Assembly (NCBI GenBank): GCA_041920565.1
Contig: JBHGXS010000055.1
Coordinates: 1 to 16,010, forward strand
Direction of reading: 5' to 3'
From: JAGHKQ01 sp041920565
GTDB lineage: Bacteria; Bacillota; Bacilli; Bacillales; Bacillaceae_G
DNA: 16,010 bases
Shown: piece after piece, positions 6,644 to 15,091 of the stretch
Layout: every line of letters starts with the position of its first letter
How positions within the stretch are numbered: position 1 is the stretch's first letter
Made by a program: the position numbers and the translations under genes
Notes under the pieces: model-generated
The model's database searches: none
What the model saw: the letters and a program-made list of their open reading frames with translations, nothing else
What the model was told of the DNA's origin: nothing

Positions 6644-8408
6644 TATCAACATCACACTCACGATGCAATGCTGCGTAGTATGCAATCAGTTGTAACGGTA
6701 TTACCGACACAAGCGGAGCAAATGCCTCATGTACAGCTGGTACGATGAAGCGGTCACCTTCCATCTCCAATCCTTTCATGGAGATGATGCAAGGGTTCGC
6801 GCCGCGCGCTACTACTTCTTTTACGTTTCCGCGAATGCCAAGGTTTACATGCTCTTGTGTTGCAAGAGCGATAACCGGTGTGCCGTTTTCGATTAAAGCG
6901 ATTGTACCGTGCTTTAATTCACCGCCGGCAAAGCCTTCTGCTTGAATGTAAGAGATTTCCTTCAGCTTTAGGGCGCCTTCTAGACCAACGTAGAAGTCAA
7001 TGCCGCGACCGATAAAGAAGCAATTGCGAGTTGTTGCCAGGTATTCCGCTGCGATTTTTTCCATTTCTTCCTTTTCACCGCAAAGCACTTCCATAGCGTT
7101 CGCAACAAGCCCTAATTCTTGGATTAAATCAAAGTCAACCGGTAAGCCTTTTGCTTTTGCAATATCAATTGCTAAAATCGCTAATACTGCTAATTGTGCA
7201 GTGTATGCTTTTGTAGAAGCAACCGCAATCTCTGGACCTGCATGCAACAGCAGCGTGTAATTTGCTTCACGAGAAAGCGTAGAACCAGGCACGTTTGTAA
7301 TGGTTAATGCTTTATAGCCCATTTCATTCGTTTGTACAAGCACTGCGCGGCTGTCCGCTGTTTCACCGCTTTGAGAGATGTAGATGAAGAACGGCTTTTC
7401 CGTTAGTAACGGCATATTGTAAGAGAATTCACTTGCTACATGAACTTCTACAGGAATTTTTGCATAACGCTCAATAAATTGCTTGCCGACAAGTCCTGCA
7501 TGATAGCTCGTTCCGCAAGCTATAATATAAATACGATCGCTGTCTAAAATGGCATTGCGGATGTCTTGATCCAATTCAATCTTGCCGTCTTCGTTTTGGT
7601 ATTCTTGAATAATGTTGCGAATAACAAGCGGCTGCTCATCAATTTCTTTTAGCATAAAGTGCGGGTATGTTCCTTTTTCAATGTCGCTTGCATCTAATTC
7701 TGCCGTAAATGGCTTACGCTCAATGATTTCACCGTTTAGGTTTTTAATTGTGATGCTTTCATCTGTTACAAGCACCATTTCTTTATCCATAAGCTCGATA
7801 AATTGGTTTGTTACTTGAAGCATCGCCATTGCGTCACTAGCAACTACGTTAAAGTTGTCACCCATTCCGACAAGCAATGGGCTCTTGTTTTTTGCTACAT
7901 AAATCATGTCTGGATTTTCGCTGTCTAATAAAGCAATCGCATAAGACCCGTGCAATACTTGTAATGTTTTACGGAATGCTTCTTCTACAGCTAATCCTTC
8001 GTTTACATGCTTTTCTACTAATTGAACAATAACTTCCGTATCTGTTTCACTGACAAATGCAACGTCTTGCAAGTACTCGTTCTTTAATAGCTCATAGTTT
8101 TCGATTACGCCATTGTGCACAAGCGTAAAACGCCCGGATGCACTTTGATGCGGGTGAGCATTCACTTTGCTTGGTACACCATGAGTTGCCCAACGAGTAT
8201 GACCGATACCAGCTGTAGCATAGACAAATGGGTCTACAATTTCACGAAGCTTCGCAATGCGTCCTTTTTCCTTGAACACAACTACTCCATCTTTTCCTTG
8301 TACCGCAATTCCTGCTGAGTCATATCCACGATATTCCAGCTTTTCTAATCCTTTTAATAAAATTTCCTTTGCGTCTTGCTGACCGATAAATCCTACGATT
8401 CCACACAT
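6606..8408 (-). CDS. glmS: Glutamine--fructose-6-phosphate aminotransferase (isomerising)
   Basis: Cytoplasmic enzyme that makes glucosamine-6-phosphate from fructose-6-phosphate and glutamine, the first committed step to UDP-GlcNAc. The start is fixed by the N-terminal nucleophile: MCGIVGFIG, where Cys2 becomes residue 1. Glutaminase landmarks HTRWATHG and HNGVIENY follow. Two SIS sugar-isomerase domains fill the second half (IIACGTSYHAG, ISQSGETADS). The C-terminus PRNLAKSVTVE is canonical. 600 residues is the normal length. It has its own promoter and a glucosamine-6-phosphate ribozyme upstream. No good Shine-Dalgarno precedes the ATG: GGGAG (8442-8446) and GAGGAGG (8460-8466) are too far, and only AAAG is adjacent. 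Its native terminator appears to have been displaced by the island. Confidence 0.98.
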   Translation of the reverse strand: MCGIVGFIGQQDAKEILLKGLEKLEYRGYDSAGIAVQGKDGVVVFKEKGRIAKLREIVDPFVYATAGIGHTRWATHGVPSKVNAHPHQSASGRFTLVHNGVIENYELLKNEYLQDVAFVSETDTEVIVQLVEKHVNEGLAVEEAFRKTLQVLHGSYAIALLDSENPDMIYVAKNKSPLLVGMGDNFNVVASDAMAMLQVTNQFIELMDKEMVLVTDESITIKNLNGEIIERKPFTAELDASDIEKGTYPHFMLKEIDEQPLVIRNIIQEYQNEDGKIELDQDIRNAILDSDRIYIIACGTSYHAGLVGKQFIERYAKIPVEVHVASEFSYNMPLLTEKPFFIYISQSGETADSRAVLVQTNEMGYKALTITNVPGSTLSREANYTLLLHAGPEIAVASTKAYTAQLAVLAILAIDIAKAKGLPVDFDLIQELGLVANAMEVLCGEKEEMEKIAAEYLATTRNCFFIGRGIDFYVGLEGALKLKEISYIQAEGFAGGELKHGTIALIENGTPVIALATQEHVNLGIRGNVKEVVARGANPCIISMKGLEMEGDRFIVPAVHEAFAPLVSVIPLQLIAYYAALHRECDVDKPRNLAKSVTVE

Positions 8409-8709
8409 ACTTTCTGCGTCATTACATATACGGCTTATTACTCCCTAACAGAAGCAAAGCCTCCTCACGAAACTGTAAATTCACACGAAATTACCTAATT
8501 TTACCATAAAATAAGTATACTTCACCTGTCTACTAAAAAAGTGAACAACAAACATGAGGGTGATACTTCTAAGGTGCGTTAGGTTTCACAAGCCCGTAAC
8601 GACCTTCACCTTCCTCTCTTTTCTTTGTTCCGTACATGAAGCCTGTCTGACATCCTCTTTCCCGTCCAGGATCCATCCAGGATTCATCTTTCGTTCGTTG
8701 TTCTTTTTC
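8409..8709 (-). other. Long glmS leader between ribozyme and start codon
   Basis: About 300 untranslated bases separate the ribozyme from the glmS ATG. They hold no convincing gene. On the minus strand there is a TGGTAAAAT extended -10-like string near 8505, without a clear -35, and a two-codon ATG-TAA just before the glmS start (8427-8422). Purine-rich stretches near 8460 look like ribosome sites but do not serve the glmS ATG. Confidence 0.5.
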
Positions 8710-8852
8710 ACTCATCATTGCTCTTACCTTTGTGCACGGAGTCGCCTCCGTGTTTTAATAAGAGCTTTCGGTTATGATGAATAACCGGGAGTCATCCGCC
8801 GAAACCTTCGATAAAACTCCTCCTCGTCAACTACACTTGGTAGTTCTGGCGC
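8710..8852 (-). ncRNA. glmS ribozyme: glmS ribozyme/riboswitch (glucosamine-6-phosphate)
   Basis: Self-cleaving cis-regulatory RNA that uses glucosamine-6-phosphate as cofactor and destabilises the glmS mRNA. Conserved elements appear in order on the minus strand: the cleavage site A|GCGCCAGAACT with G1 at 8852, the P2 hairpin ACTACCAAGTGTAGT, GACGAGGAGG, TTTATCGA, TTTCGGCGGATGACTCCCGG, and the P4 hairpin CACGGAGGCGACTCCGTG followed by ACAAAGG. The 3' limit is approximate. All core blocks look intact. Confidence 0.96.
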
Positions 8853-8891
8853 TTTGTTATTTTTTACCTTGTTGAGAAAAAGAACAAAATA

Positions 8892-8921
8892 ATCTTACAA
8901 CATTGTGGGAATGCCCGTCAA
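8892..8921 (-). promoter_or_regulatory. Candidate sigma-A promoter of glmS
   Basis: Minus strand: -35 TTGACG (8921-8916), 18-base spacer, -10 TAAGAT (8897-8892). Transcription would start near 8885, about 30 bases before the ribozyme cleavage site, as expected for the short 5' fragment released by glmS ribozymes. Confidence 0.6.
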
Positions 8922-9054
8922 CAAAAAGTTTTTGTAACCCCTTTCAAGAAGTCGTTGGTCTTATAAAAACTTATCTGGTACCCTTCAGGCAGTTTTATTG
9001 TTAAGTTGATAAGAAACTACAGTACGTTTTTACATTCTATACTTTCTTACCCTT

Positions 9055-9100
9055 AAAAAATGATATGCATAAGAAGGATCAGTGGTTCCTCTTATGCATA
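9055..9100 (-). terminator. Terminator of the cdaA-cdaR-glmM operon
   Basis: Minus strand: TATGCATAAGA paired with TCTTATGCATA around a GC-containing apex, then TCATTTTTT. It starts just after the glmM stop and separates the operon from glmS, which therefore needs its own promoter. Confidence 0.88.
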
Positions 9101-9122
9101 CCATTCGTTATATTTGAGCTAT

Positions 9123-10469
9123 TTACTCAGCGCCCGCTTCTTCTTTCACGACTGCGACAATACGGTTTACGTACTCTTCACAAACTTCCTGTGTAGGAGC
9201 TTCCGCCATTACACGAATTAACGGCTCCGTTCCGGAAGGACGAACTAACACACGTCCATTTCCATTCATTTCCTCTTCCACAGTGCGAATAACTGCTTGA
9301 ATCCGCTCGTTTTCTAATGCCTTTTCTTTATCTGCCACACGCACATTCACCAACACTTGCGGATATTTCTTCATTTCGCCTGCAAGCTGAGATAACGGTT
9401 TGCCTGTTGCTTTCATGATATTGACGAGTTGGATTGCACTTAACATTCCATCACCGGTCGTAATGTAATCTAAGAAAATGATATGACCGGATTGCTCTCC
9501 TCCAAGATTATATCCGCCTTTACGCATCTCTTCCATTACATAACGGTCACCTACTGCCGTTTGTGCACTCTTGATTCCTTGTGCCTCCAATGCTTTGTAG
9601 AAGCCAAGGTTGCTCATAACAGTAGATACGACAGTTTGCTGCTTCAGTCTTCCTGTTTCTTTCATATATTTTGCGCAAATATACATGATTTGGTCACCGT
9701 CAACGATTTCTCCATTTTCATCTACTGCAATTAAACGGTCGCCATCACCGTCAAACGCTAATCCAACATCCGCACCTTTTTCTTTCACGAATGCAGCTAA
9801 TGCCTCCGGATGGGTAGACCCTACTCCCTCATTAATATTGATGCCGTTTGGTGATGTTCCCATCGTAGAAATATCTGCTTCTAAATCTGCAAATAAATAC
9901 GGCGCCAACGAGGACGTTGCTCCATGTGCGCAGTCCAATGCCACATGTAAGCCGGAGAAGTCTTCGTCAATTGTTTGTTTTAAGTATTGTAAGTATTTTT
10001 GTCCGCCTTCAAAATAATCGTTTACTTGCCCTAAGTCCGCTCCAACCGGGCGAGGCAGTTCGTCGGTTTCTTTATCAATCAGCGCTTCGATTTCCAGCTC
10101 TTGTTCATCTGACAGCTTGAAGCCATCCGGACCGAAAAACTTAATTCCGTTATCTTGAACAGGGTTGTGAGAAGCAGAAATCATGACGCCAGCTTGTGCT
10201 CCCAATGCTTTTGTCAAATATGCTACACCCGGAGTCGAAATGACGCCAAGCCGCATAACTTCTGCTCCGATGGACAATAAGCCTGCTACCAGCGCACCTT
10301 CCAGCATATGTCCGGAAACACGTGTATCACGACCGATTAATACCTTCGGCCGTTCTGTATTTTTTGTTAAAACATACCCGCCAAAGCGTCCGATTTTAAA
10401 CGCTAATTCAGGCGTCAGCTCGCTGTTTGCGACACCGCGCACACCGTCAGTACCAAAATATTTACCCAT
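9123..10469 (-). CDS. glmM: Phosphoglucosamine mutase
   Basis: Converts glucosamine-6-phosphate to glucosamine-1-phosphate, the step after GlmS on the way to UDP-GlcNAc for peptidoglycan. Family marks of the alpha-D-phosphohexomutases are all present: the N-terminal FGTDGVRG, the phosphoserine loop ISASHNP with Ser100, the magnesium loop DGDGDR (Asp240, 242, 244), the sugar-specificity loop GGEQSGH, and the phosphate-binding RPSGTEPLIRVM near residue 420. 448 residues is the full family length. It starts 35 bases after the cdaR stop, with AAAGGGG before the ATG, and is the last gene of the cda operon. In Bacillus, GlmM also binds CdaA and lowers c-di-AMP synthesis, which gives a reason for the conserved gene order. 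Confidence 0.98.
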   Translation of the reverse strand: MGKYFGTDGVRGVANSELTPELAFKIGRFGGYVLTKNTERPKVLIGRDTRVSGHMLEGALVAGLLSIGAEVMRLGVISTPGVAYLTKALGAQAGVMISASHNPVQDNGIKFFGPDGFKLSDEQELEIEALIDKETDELPRPVGADLGQVNDYFEGGQKYLQYLKQTIDEDFSGLHVALDCAHGATSSLAPYLFADLEADISTMGTSPNGININEGVGSTHPEALAAFVKEKGADVGLAFDGDGDRLIAVDENGEIVDGDQIMYICAKYMKETGRLKQQTVVSTVMSNLGFYKALEAQGIKSAQTAVGDRYVMEEMRKGGYNLGGEQSGHIIFLDYITTGDGMLSAIQLVNIMKATGKPLSQLAGEMKKYPQVLVNVRVADKEKALENERIQAVIRTVEEEMNGNGRVLVRPSGTEPLIRVMAEAPTQEVCEEYVNRIVAVVKEEAGAE

Positions 10470-10504
10470 GATTAAATCGCCCCTTTGCTGTTATATGCAG
10501 TTTC

Positions 10505-11743
10505 TCAACTTTTACTTACGAGTTCTATTTTTGCATTTTGCTGTTTCACTTCTAATGTCACATCTTTAGGTCCGCTTACTTCTACAGCCACATCATGCTG
10601 GCCGGCTGCAAGATTAGAGACATTCAAAAACGCTTGTATTTGCGATGCATTCAGATTATCAATGACACTAGGTGTTCCTACAGCATCAACAGTAACAGAT
10701 CCGCTTTTTGGATCTATAAAATTAAGACTGAGGCTGTCCGAAAGACCAATTATCTTTAGCGCAACAGCACCTAACGACTTTCTTTCTTGCTTCTCCACCT
10801 GGATGCTTACTTTCACCTTCTCGGGTGTTACCTTTGTTGCCCCTTCAGGGATGGAAAGCGGCAATTCCAGTGTTGTATCATCATTGATTTTACTTAAATC
10901 TACTTCGACTCCTTTTAAAGAATCCAATTTATCAAGGACATCCTTTGGTCCATAGACCGTTGCTTGACTCGGTTCAACTTGCAAACTTGTAATGCTGACT
11001 CCTTCTTGCAAGCTGCCTCTTTTCGTAATTTCGATTGGTACGGTTTTCTTTGGACTGATTACGGATATAGTCACATTTACTGCAGAGGGCTCCGGTTCTA
11101 ACGGAAGTTTGTTGCCATATTTATCGTAAGCATATACCTTCACCTGTTTAGTGACTGTTTCATTCAAACCTTTCAAATCAACATAGGCACGAACAAACGC
11201 AATTTGTTCTATCAGTTCTTTGGCTCCCACAATCTTGACTGTTCCCGGGCTCGTTGATGGAGCTTCTGCCGTGTATCCTTCTTTCATTTCCTCCTTGTTT
11301 TTGTACTTCACTTCAACAGGAAAATGTTTAATTACCTTCTCTTGAATGATAATTTTTGCATGAGAAGGATGCACCTTGACTTTTAGCTCATTGGAAATTC
11401 CGCGATACTGTAAAGGAACATCATATTCGCCGACCGAGTATCCCCGAAGGTTAACATATACCTCATATTGCTGCTTAAGTTTTGTAGATTTAATCTCGCT
11501 GTTTTGGCCTTCTAATGTAAGTGTCGCTTTCTGAGGTATGCCTGAGACGATGTATTTTGTATCGTCATAGTCTGCTGATACGTCAACATTTGTTAAAGTC
11601 TCCGTTGTCGTTCCTCCCGGAAAGCTCATTGGATTCAGGTTGGTTTGCGGCTGTTTGTCCAAATTGATGGACATATACAGCATCAGGGCTAAAAGCAAGG
11701 CAATTCCTTTTAACACCCAATGATTATCTATCAATTTATCCAT
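10505..11743 (-). CDS. cdaR: CdaA regulatory protein CdaR (YbbR-domain)
   Basis: Membrane-anchored regulator that binds the diadenylate cyclase CdaA and tunes c-di-AMP production. One N-terminal transmembrane helix (about residues 9-25, VLKGIALLLALMLYMSI) is followed by an extracytoplasmic part made of about four YbbR-type beta-rich repeats (roughly 45-125, 135-225, 230-315, 320-410). Typical repeat signatures are VEVDLSKIN, VYGPKDVLDKL and VRAYVDLKGLNE. At 412 residues it is shorter than the B. subtilis protein (about 480), seemingly because it lacks a C-terminal tail. The start has GGAGGGG at good spacing, and the gene overlaps the end of cdaA by 8 bases, indicating translational coupling. 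Confidence 0.95.
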   Translation of the reverse strand: MDKLIDNHWVLKGIALLLALMLYMSINLDKQPQTNLNPMSFPGGTTTETLTNVDVSADYDDTKYIVSGIPQKATLTLEGQNSEIKSTKLKQQYEVYVNLRGYSVGEYDVPLQYRGISNELKVKVHPSHAKIIIQEKVIKHFPVEVKYKNKEEMKEGYTAEAPSTSPGTVKIVGAKELIEQIAFVRAYVDLKGLNETVTKQVKVYAYDKYGNKLPLEPEPSAVNVTISVISPKKTVPIEITKRGSLQEGVSITSLQVEPSQATVYGPKDVLDKLDSLKGVEVDLSKINDDTTLELPLSIPEGATKVTPEKVKVSIQVEKQERKSLGAVALKIIGLSDSLSLNFIDPKSGSVTVDAVGTPSVIDNLNASQIQAFLNVSNLAAGQHDVAVEVSGPKDVTLEVKQQNAKIELVSKS

Positions 11744-12560
11744 GCTTCTTTCCCCTCCAATTCCACAGAGATGAAGAAGATGTTTTTACGTTCGGATTCA
11801 GTTCCTTTGTCAACATCTCTCGAAGCTGCTCCGGCTTTAATTCACGGTGCAGCTCTCCATTTTTTGTTAAGGAAATGCTTCCTGTCTCTTCCGACACAAC
11901 AATCGTTAAGCTATCTGTAACTTCACTGATTCCAAGAGCTGCTCTATGCCGTGTTCCCAATTCCTTTGAAATAAACGGACTTTCAGAAAGCGGCAAATAA
12001 CAGGCTGCTGCCGTAATTTTATCTTTTTGCATAATAACCGCACCGTCATGAAGCGGAGTATTTGGAATAAAAATGTTAATTAAAAGCTCGGAAGACAAAT
12101 TTGCATTCATTAAAATTCCTGTTTCAATATAATCGTTCATACCCGTTTCCCGTTCCATGGAAATGAGAGCCCCGATTCTGCGCTTAGCCATATATTCGGT
12201 GGCCTTCACAACAGAATCTATAATAACTGCTTGCTCATCTTCTTCATGATTCATGCTTCTTGAGAATAAGCTTCCTCTTCCCAGCTGCTCCAATGCCCGA
12301 CGAAGCTCAGGCTGAAAGATGATGATGATGGCTAAAAATCCCCATGTTAAAGCTTGGTCCATCAGCCACTGCAATGTATGAAGCTCAAATACACTGCTTA
12401 ATATGCGGACTATGACAATGACCGTAATTCCTTTTAATAGCTGCACTGCTTTCGTTCCACGTATTAAAAGAATCAATTTATATATAACAAACCACACAAG
12501 GGCTATATCTACTATGTTGCTGAGATATTTTAAAATTACTGTCATATCTCCAGAGAGCAT
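11736..12560 (-). CDS. cdaA: Diadenylate cyclase CdaA
   Basis: Membrane enzyme that makes cyclic di-AMP from two ATP, an essential second messenger for potassium and osmotic balance and cell-wall homeostasis in Bacillus. Three N-terminal hydrophobic segments (about 10-34, 42-60 and 68-84) are followed by a DAC domain with the signature DGA (172-174) and RHR (204-206, in GTRHRAALG). Both catalytic motifs are intact. 274 residues matches the family. GGAGG sits 7 bases before the chosen ATG. It is the first gene of cdaA-cdaR-glmM. Unlike B. subtilis, no sigW-rsiW pair lies between rocF and cdaA. Confidence 0.97.
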   Translation of the reverse strand: MLSGDMTVILKYLSNIVDIALVWFVIYKLILLIRGTKAVQLLKGITVIVIVRILSSVFELHTLQWLMDQALTWGFLAIIIIFQPELRRALEQLGRGSLFSRSMNHEEDEQAVIIDSVVKATEYMAKRRIGALISMERETGMNDYIETGILMNANLSSELLINIFIPNTPLHDGAVIMQKDKITAAACYLPLSESPFISKELGTRHRAALGISEVTDSLTIVVSEETGSISLTKNGELHRELKPEQLREMLTKELNPNVKTSSSSLWNWRGKKHG

Positions 12561-12604
12561 TTACCTTCCTCCATCAATATGTATTTCAAAAAATCAACCA
12601 ATTA

Positions 12605-12613
12605 ATTATACCA
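12605..12613 (-). promoter_or_regulatory. Candidate extended -10 promoter for cdaA
   Basis: Minus strand TGGTATAAT: a perfect TATAAT (12610-12605) with the TGn extension, about 45 bases before the cdaA ATG. No good -35 is present at 16-18 bases, which is usual for extended -10 promoters. The rocF terminator region lies about 50 bases on the other side. Confidence 0.55.
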
Positions 12614-12661
12614 TACATTATTAGACGAATAATTACAAATGACCAATTCATTTCCAAAATG

Positions 12662-12698
12662 TAAAAAGCTCTGCTGCTTTCGAAAGCGGCAGAGCTTG
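12662..12698 (-). terminator. Terminator of rocF
   Basis: Minus strand: AAGCTCTGC-c-GCTTT pairs with AAAGC-a-GCAGAGCTT around a CG-centred turn, then TTT. It begins 6 bases after the rocF stop codon and isolates rocF from cdaA. Confidence 0.88.
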
Positions 12699-12704
12699 AA
12701 GCTT

Positions 12705-13604
12705 TTATTTCAGTTTTTCTCCAAATAATGATCCCATTAACGCTACAGCCGTAATTGCTGTTTTATTTTTTTCATCTAAAATCGGATTTACTTCTACAAA
12801 CTCCGCAGATGTGATGATACCAGATTCTGCGAGCATCTCCATTGCTAGATGGCTTTCCCGATAAGTTAATCCCCCTATTACAGGTGTTCCTACACCCGGC
12901 GCATCATGCGGATCTAGTCCGTCTAAATCCAGTGATAAATGAACCCCGTCAGCATGGGACAAGTATTGAATGGTTTCTTCCATAACAGCCGTCATACCCA
13001 TTCGATCAATTTCATGCATAGTAAACACTTTGATGCCTTGATTACGAATAAATTCTTTTTCTCCCTCATCCAATGAACGAGCTCCAATAATAACAACGTT
13101 TTCTTTTTTGATTTTTGGATACTCTCCATATAGATTTGTTAAGGAAGGATGGCCGAATCCTAAGCTGGCAGCTAACGACATGCCATGGATGTTGCCTGAA
13201 GGAGACGTTTCTTCAGTATTCAAATCTCCATGCGCATCATACCAGATTACCCCAAGATTTTTATAATGTTTAGCTATACCTGCTAAAGTTCCAATCGCAA
13301 TACTGTGGTCTCCCCCTAACACAAGCGGAAACCTGCTATTGCTGATAATATTGTCTACTTTAAATGCCAACTCCTCACATACTGCTACGACTTGATCCAA
13401 ATTTTTTAAATTTGGATTGCTGTTGTTTACTTTTTTATTTGGACGTTCAATACAAAGATCCCCTAAGTCTTGTACATCATATCCATTTCGCTCTAATCGT
13501 TCAATTAATTCTGCATATCGGATGGCACTTGGTCCCATGTCGACTCCGCGCCTTGTTTGCCCTAAGTCCATTGGTACTCCCACAATTGAAATCTCTCTTT
13601 TCAT
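12705..13604 (-). CDS. rocF: Arginase
   Basis: Hydrolyses L-arginine to ornithine and urea in arginine catabolism; a cytoplasmic manganese enzyme. All metal ligands of the ureohydrolase fold are visible: His100 in GGDHS, DAHGD (Asp123, His125, Asp127), and DLDGLDP (Asp226, Asp228). The substrate loop GNIHGM is at 137-142. 299 residues is the normal length. The start is preceded by AGGGGGG. It is monocistronic here, with a terminator right after its stop; the ornithine-processing roc genes are not nearby. It is transcribed away from the degraded acetyltransferase/aminotransferase gene. I saw no clear ArgR/AhrC box or sigma-54 promoter before it. Confidence 0.97.
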   Translation of the reverse strand: MKREISIVGVPMDLGQTRRGVDMGPSAIRYAELIERLERNGYDVQDLGDLCIERPNKKVNNSNPNLKNLDQVVAVCEELAFKVDNIISNSRFPLVLGGDHSIAIGTLAGIAKHYKNLGVIWYDAHGDLNTEETSPSGNIHGMSLAASLGFGHPSLTNLYGEYPKIKKENVVIIGARSLDEGEKEFIRNQGIKVFTMHEIDRMGMTAVMEETIQYLSHADGVHLSLDLDGLDPHDAPGVGTPVIGGLTYRESHLAMEMLAESGIITSAEFVEVNPILDEKNKTAITAVALMGSLFGEKLK

Positions 13605-13632
13605 TGTATTCCCCCCTGTCTGTTTACTAAAT

Positions 13633-13662
13633 ATTTTAAATGTTTTATATTATTTGACTCAA
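13633..13662 (-). promoter_or_regulatory. Candidate promoter of rocF
   Basis: Minus strand: -35 TTGAGT (13662-13657), 18-base spacer, -10 TAAAAT (13638-13633), about 29 bases before the rocF ATG. The surrounding DNA is very AT-rich, so the match is only suggestive. Confidence 0.4.
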
Positions 13663-13757
13663 CTGAACATTTTTTTGCATAATCATGCCTTATATACAGC
13701 AGGAAAAGTATATAAAATCATTAACTATCCTTATTCAAAACATCGGATTTTGCATAA

Positions 13758-14628
13758 AATCTTACATTTGAACAAATTCATCGGCTCAACTACAAAACAT
13801 TTGTTGAGGAAATCCCTCAACATCCTGAAAATGAGGAAAAACAATTGATTGATCCTTTTCATAAGGAGAACACGTACTTAATTTGCTTGGATGGCAAAAC
13901 GGTAGCAGGCATGATTGCAGTACGTGACAAGAAGTCTTTCTCACTGCATTGGAAAGTACCAAACTTAAAGTCTTATTTACCTTCCCATCGCTCCATTTGC
14001 GAAATACGCTTACTTGCAGTAGAGCCCTCCTATCGAAACAGCAAAGTGTTTTTCGGGCTCATAAGGTTGTTATATCGATATTTAAAAGGACATTATGACG
14101 TAGCTGTTATATCCGGTACAACACGCGAGCTAAACCCTTACACACATATGAGATTTATTCCTTTTTATCATTTAGTAGATCCAGAAAGTGCTCAATACCA
14201 CCCCATGTACTTAACGCCGGCAAACTTTGAACAATCTCCCGGCAGAAAACTTGCTTGCAAAGGATATTTCATTTTTACCGGAACCTGTAGAAACGGAGAA
14301 AGATGTAGCGGCAGCACTTCAAGATCCGCCTATCTCTCATCGTTCTGCTTTGTTCCAGCAAAAAATAAATGAAATTAAAAAGCAGCTTATCAATATAACA
14401 GGAGCAGGAAGAGCTCAAGCTATACTGGGGAATGGAACGCTAGCAAATGATATGATTGCAGCACAATTGACACATTTAAGCGGAGCAGGACTTGTACTGG
14501 TAAACGGGGAATTTGGACAGCGATTAAAAGATCATTGCCTGCATCGGTTCTTTAAAATGAGAGATGTTAAGGGAATGTTACCAAGTTTGAAATTTATCCT
14601 TCAAGAGCAAAGAGAAAAAGCAGGCTGA
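13758..14628 (+). pseudogene. Decayed GNAT acetyltransferase / class V aminotransferase fusion
   Basis: The first reading block (from the TAA at 13755 to about 14236) translates as a GNAT-like segment: NYKTFVEEIPQHPENEE, then YLICLDGKTVAGMIAVRDK, CEIRLLAVEPSYRNSKVFF and LNPYTHMRFIPF. The frame then shifts by one near 14229-14242 into a second block with LPAENLLAKDISFLPEPVE and AILGNGTLANDMIAAQL...GLVLVNGEFGQRLKDH. That second block is the N-terminal part of a class V pyridoxal-phosphate aminotransferase. After about 14535 the sequence jumps to a short tail ending at TGA 14626-14628, so most of the aminotransferase, including the catalytic lysine region, is missing. There is no intact start and a stop lies just before the first block. 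Intact homologues would be a GNAT-aminotransferase fusion of much greater length. This copy is inactive as such; the family calls are by motif. Confidence 0.75.
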
Positions 14629-14646
14629 CTAGCAGCCTGCTTTTTC
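14614..14646. terminator. Terminator at the end of the pseudogene
   Basis: Perfect 14-bp inverted repeat GAAAAAGCAGGCTG / CAGCCTGCTTTTTC with loop ACTAG; the pseudogene stop TGA spans the stem-loop junction. T-runs occur on both strands, so it can serve either direction. Confidence 0.85.
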
Positions 14647-14724
14647 CAATAACGTATAAATATGAACCTCTCCTGCTTACTCGCGTGGGTCTCTAGAAAC
14701 GGGGTATTCTTGCTTAAAATATAA

Positions 14725-14759
14725 TAAAAAAGCCTTAAACCAAATTCTGATTTAAGGCA
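14725..14759 (-). terminator. Terminator of the rRNA-tRNA operon
   Basis: Minus strand: GCCTTAAA and TTTAAGGC pair around an 11-base loop, followed by TTTTTT. It begins about 20 bases after the end of tRNA-Ala, the last tRNA of the array. Confidence 0.9.
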
Positions 14760-14780
14760 AAAGTACGATGTGTATGTAGT

Positions 14781-14856
14781 TGGTGGAGCCTAGCGGGATC
14801 GAACCGCTGACCTCCTGCGTGCAAAGCAGGCGCTCTCCCAGCTGAGCTAAGGCCCC
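14781..14856 (-). tRNA. tRNA-Ala (anticodon TGC)
   Basis: 76-nt cloverleaf. The anticodon stem CCTGC/GCAGG encloses TTTGCAC, the T-arm is GTTCGATCC, and CCA is encoded. The acceptor stem has one G-U pair. Confidence 0.96.
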
Positions 14857-14859
14857 TTA

Positions 14860-14934
14860 TGGAGCGGAAGACGGGATTCGAACCCGCGACCCCAACCTTG
14901 GCAAGGTTGTATTCTACCACTGAACTACTTCCGC
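14860..14934 (-). tRNA. tRNA-Gly (anticodon GCC)
   Basis: 75-nt cloverleaf. The stem CAACC/GGTTG encloses TTGCCAA, the acceptor is GCGGAAG/CTTCCGC, and CCA is encoded. It lies three bases upstream of tRNA-Ala. Confidence 0.96.
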
Positions 14935-14938
14935 AATG

Positions 14939-15011
14939 TGAGCCATGAAGGACTCGAACCTTCGACCCTCTGATTAAAAGTCAGATGCTCTACCGACTGA
15001 GCTAATGGCTC
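14939..15011 (-). tRNA. tRNA-Lys (anticodon TTT)
   Basis: 73-nt cloverleaf. The stem TCTGA/TCAGA encloses CTTTTAA and the acceptor is GAGCCAT/ATGGCTC. CCA is not encoded (the discriminator A is followed by CAT), so a CCA-adding enzyme is needed. Confidence 0.96.
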
Positions 15012-15016
15012 ATATA

Positions 15017-15091
15017 TGGCTGGGCTAGCTGGATTCGAACCAACGAATGACGGAGTCAAAGTCCGTTGCCTTACCGCTTGGCTATAGCCCA
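15017..15091 (-). tRNA. tRNA-Gln (anticodon TTG)
   Basis: 75-nt cloverleaf. The stem ACGGA/TCCGT encloses CTTTGAC, the acceptor is TGGGCTA/TAGCCCA, and CCA is encoded. It is the first tRNA after the 357-base gap in the array. Confidence 0.96.

Noticed and set aside
9483..10955. Several plus-strand frames opposite glmM and cdaR
   Set aside because: They are antisense shadows of clear genes, with no ribosome sites and no recognisable motifs.
13670..13710. Sigma-54 type promoter (GGCA...TGCA) before rocF
   Set aside because: GG and GC are separated by 9 bases and not the required 10, and flanking consensus bases are poor.
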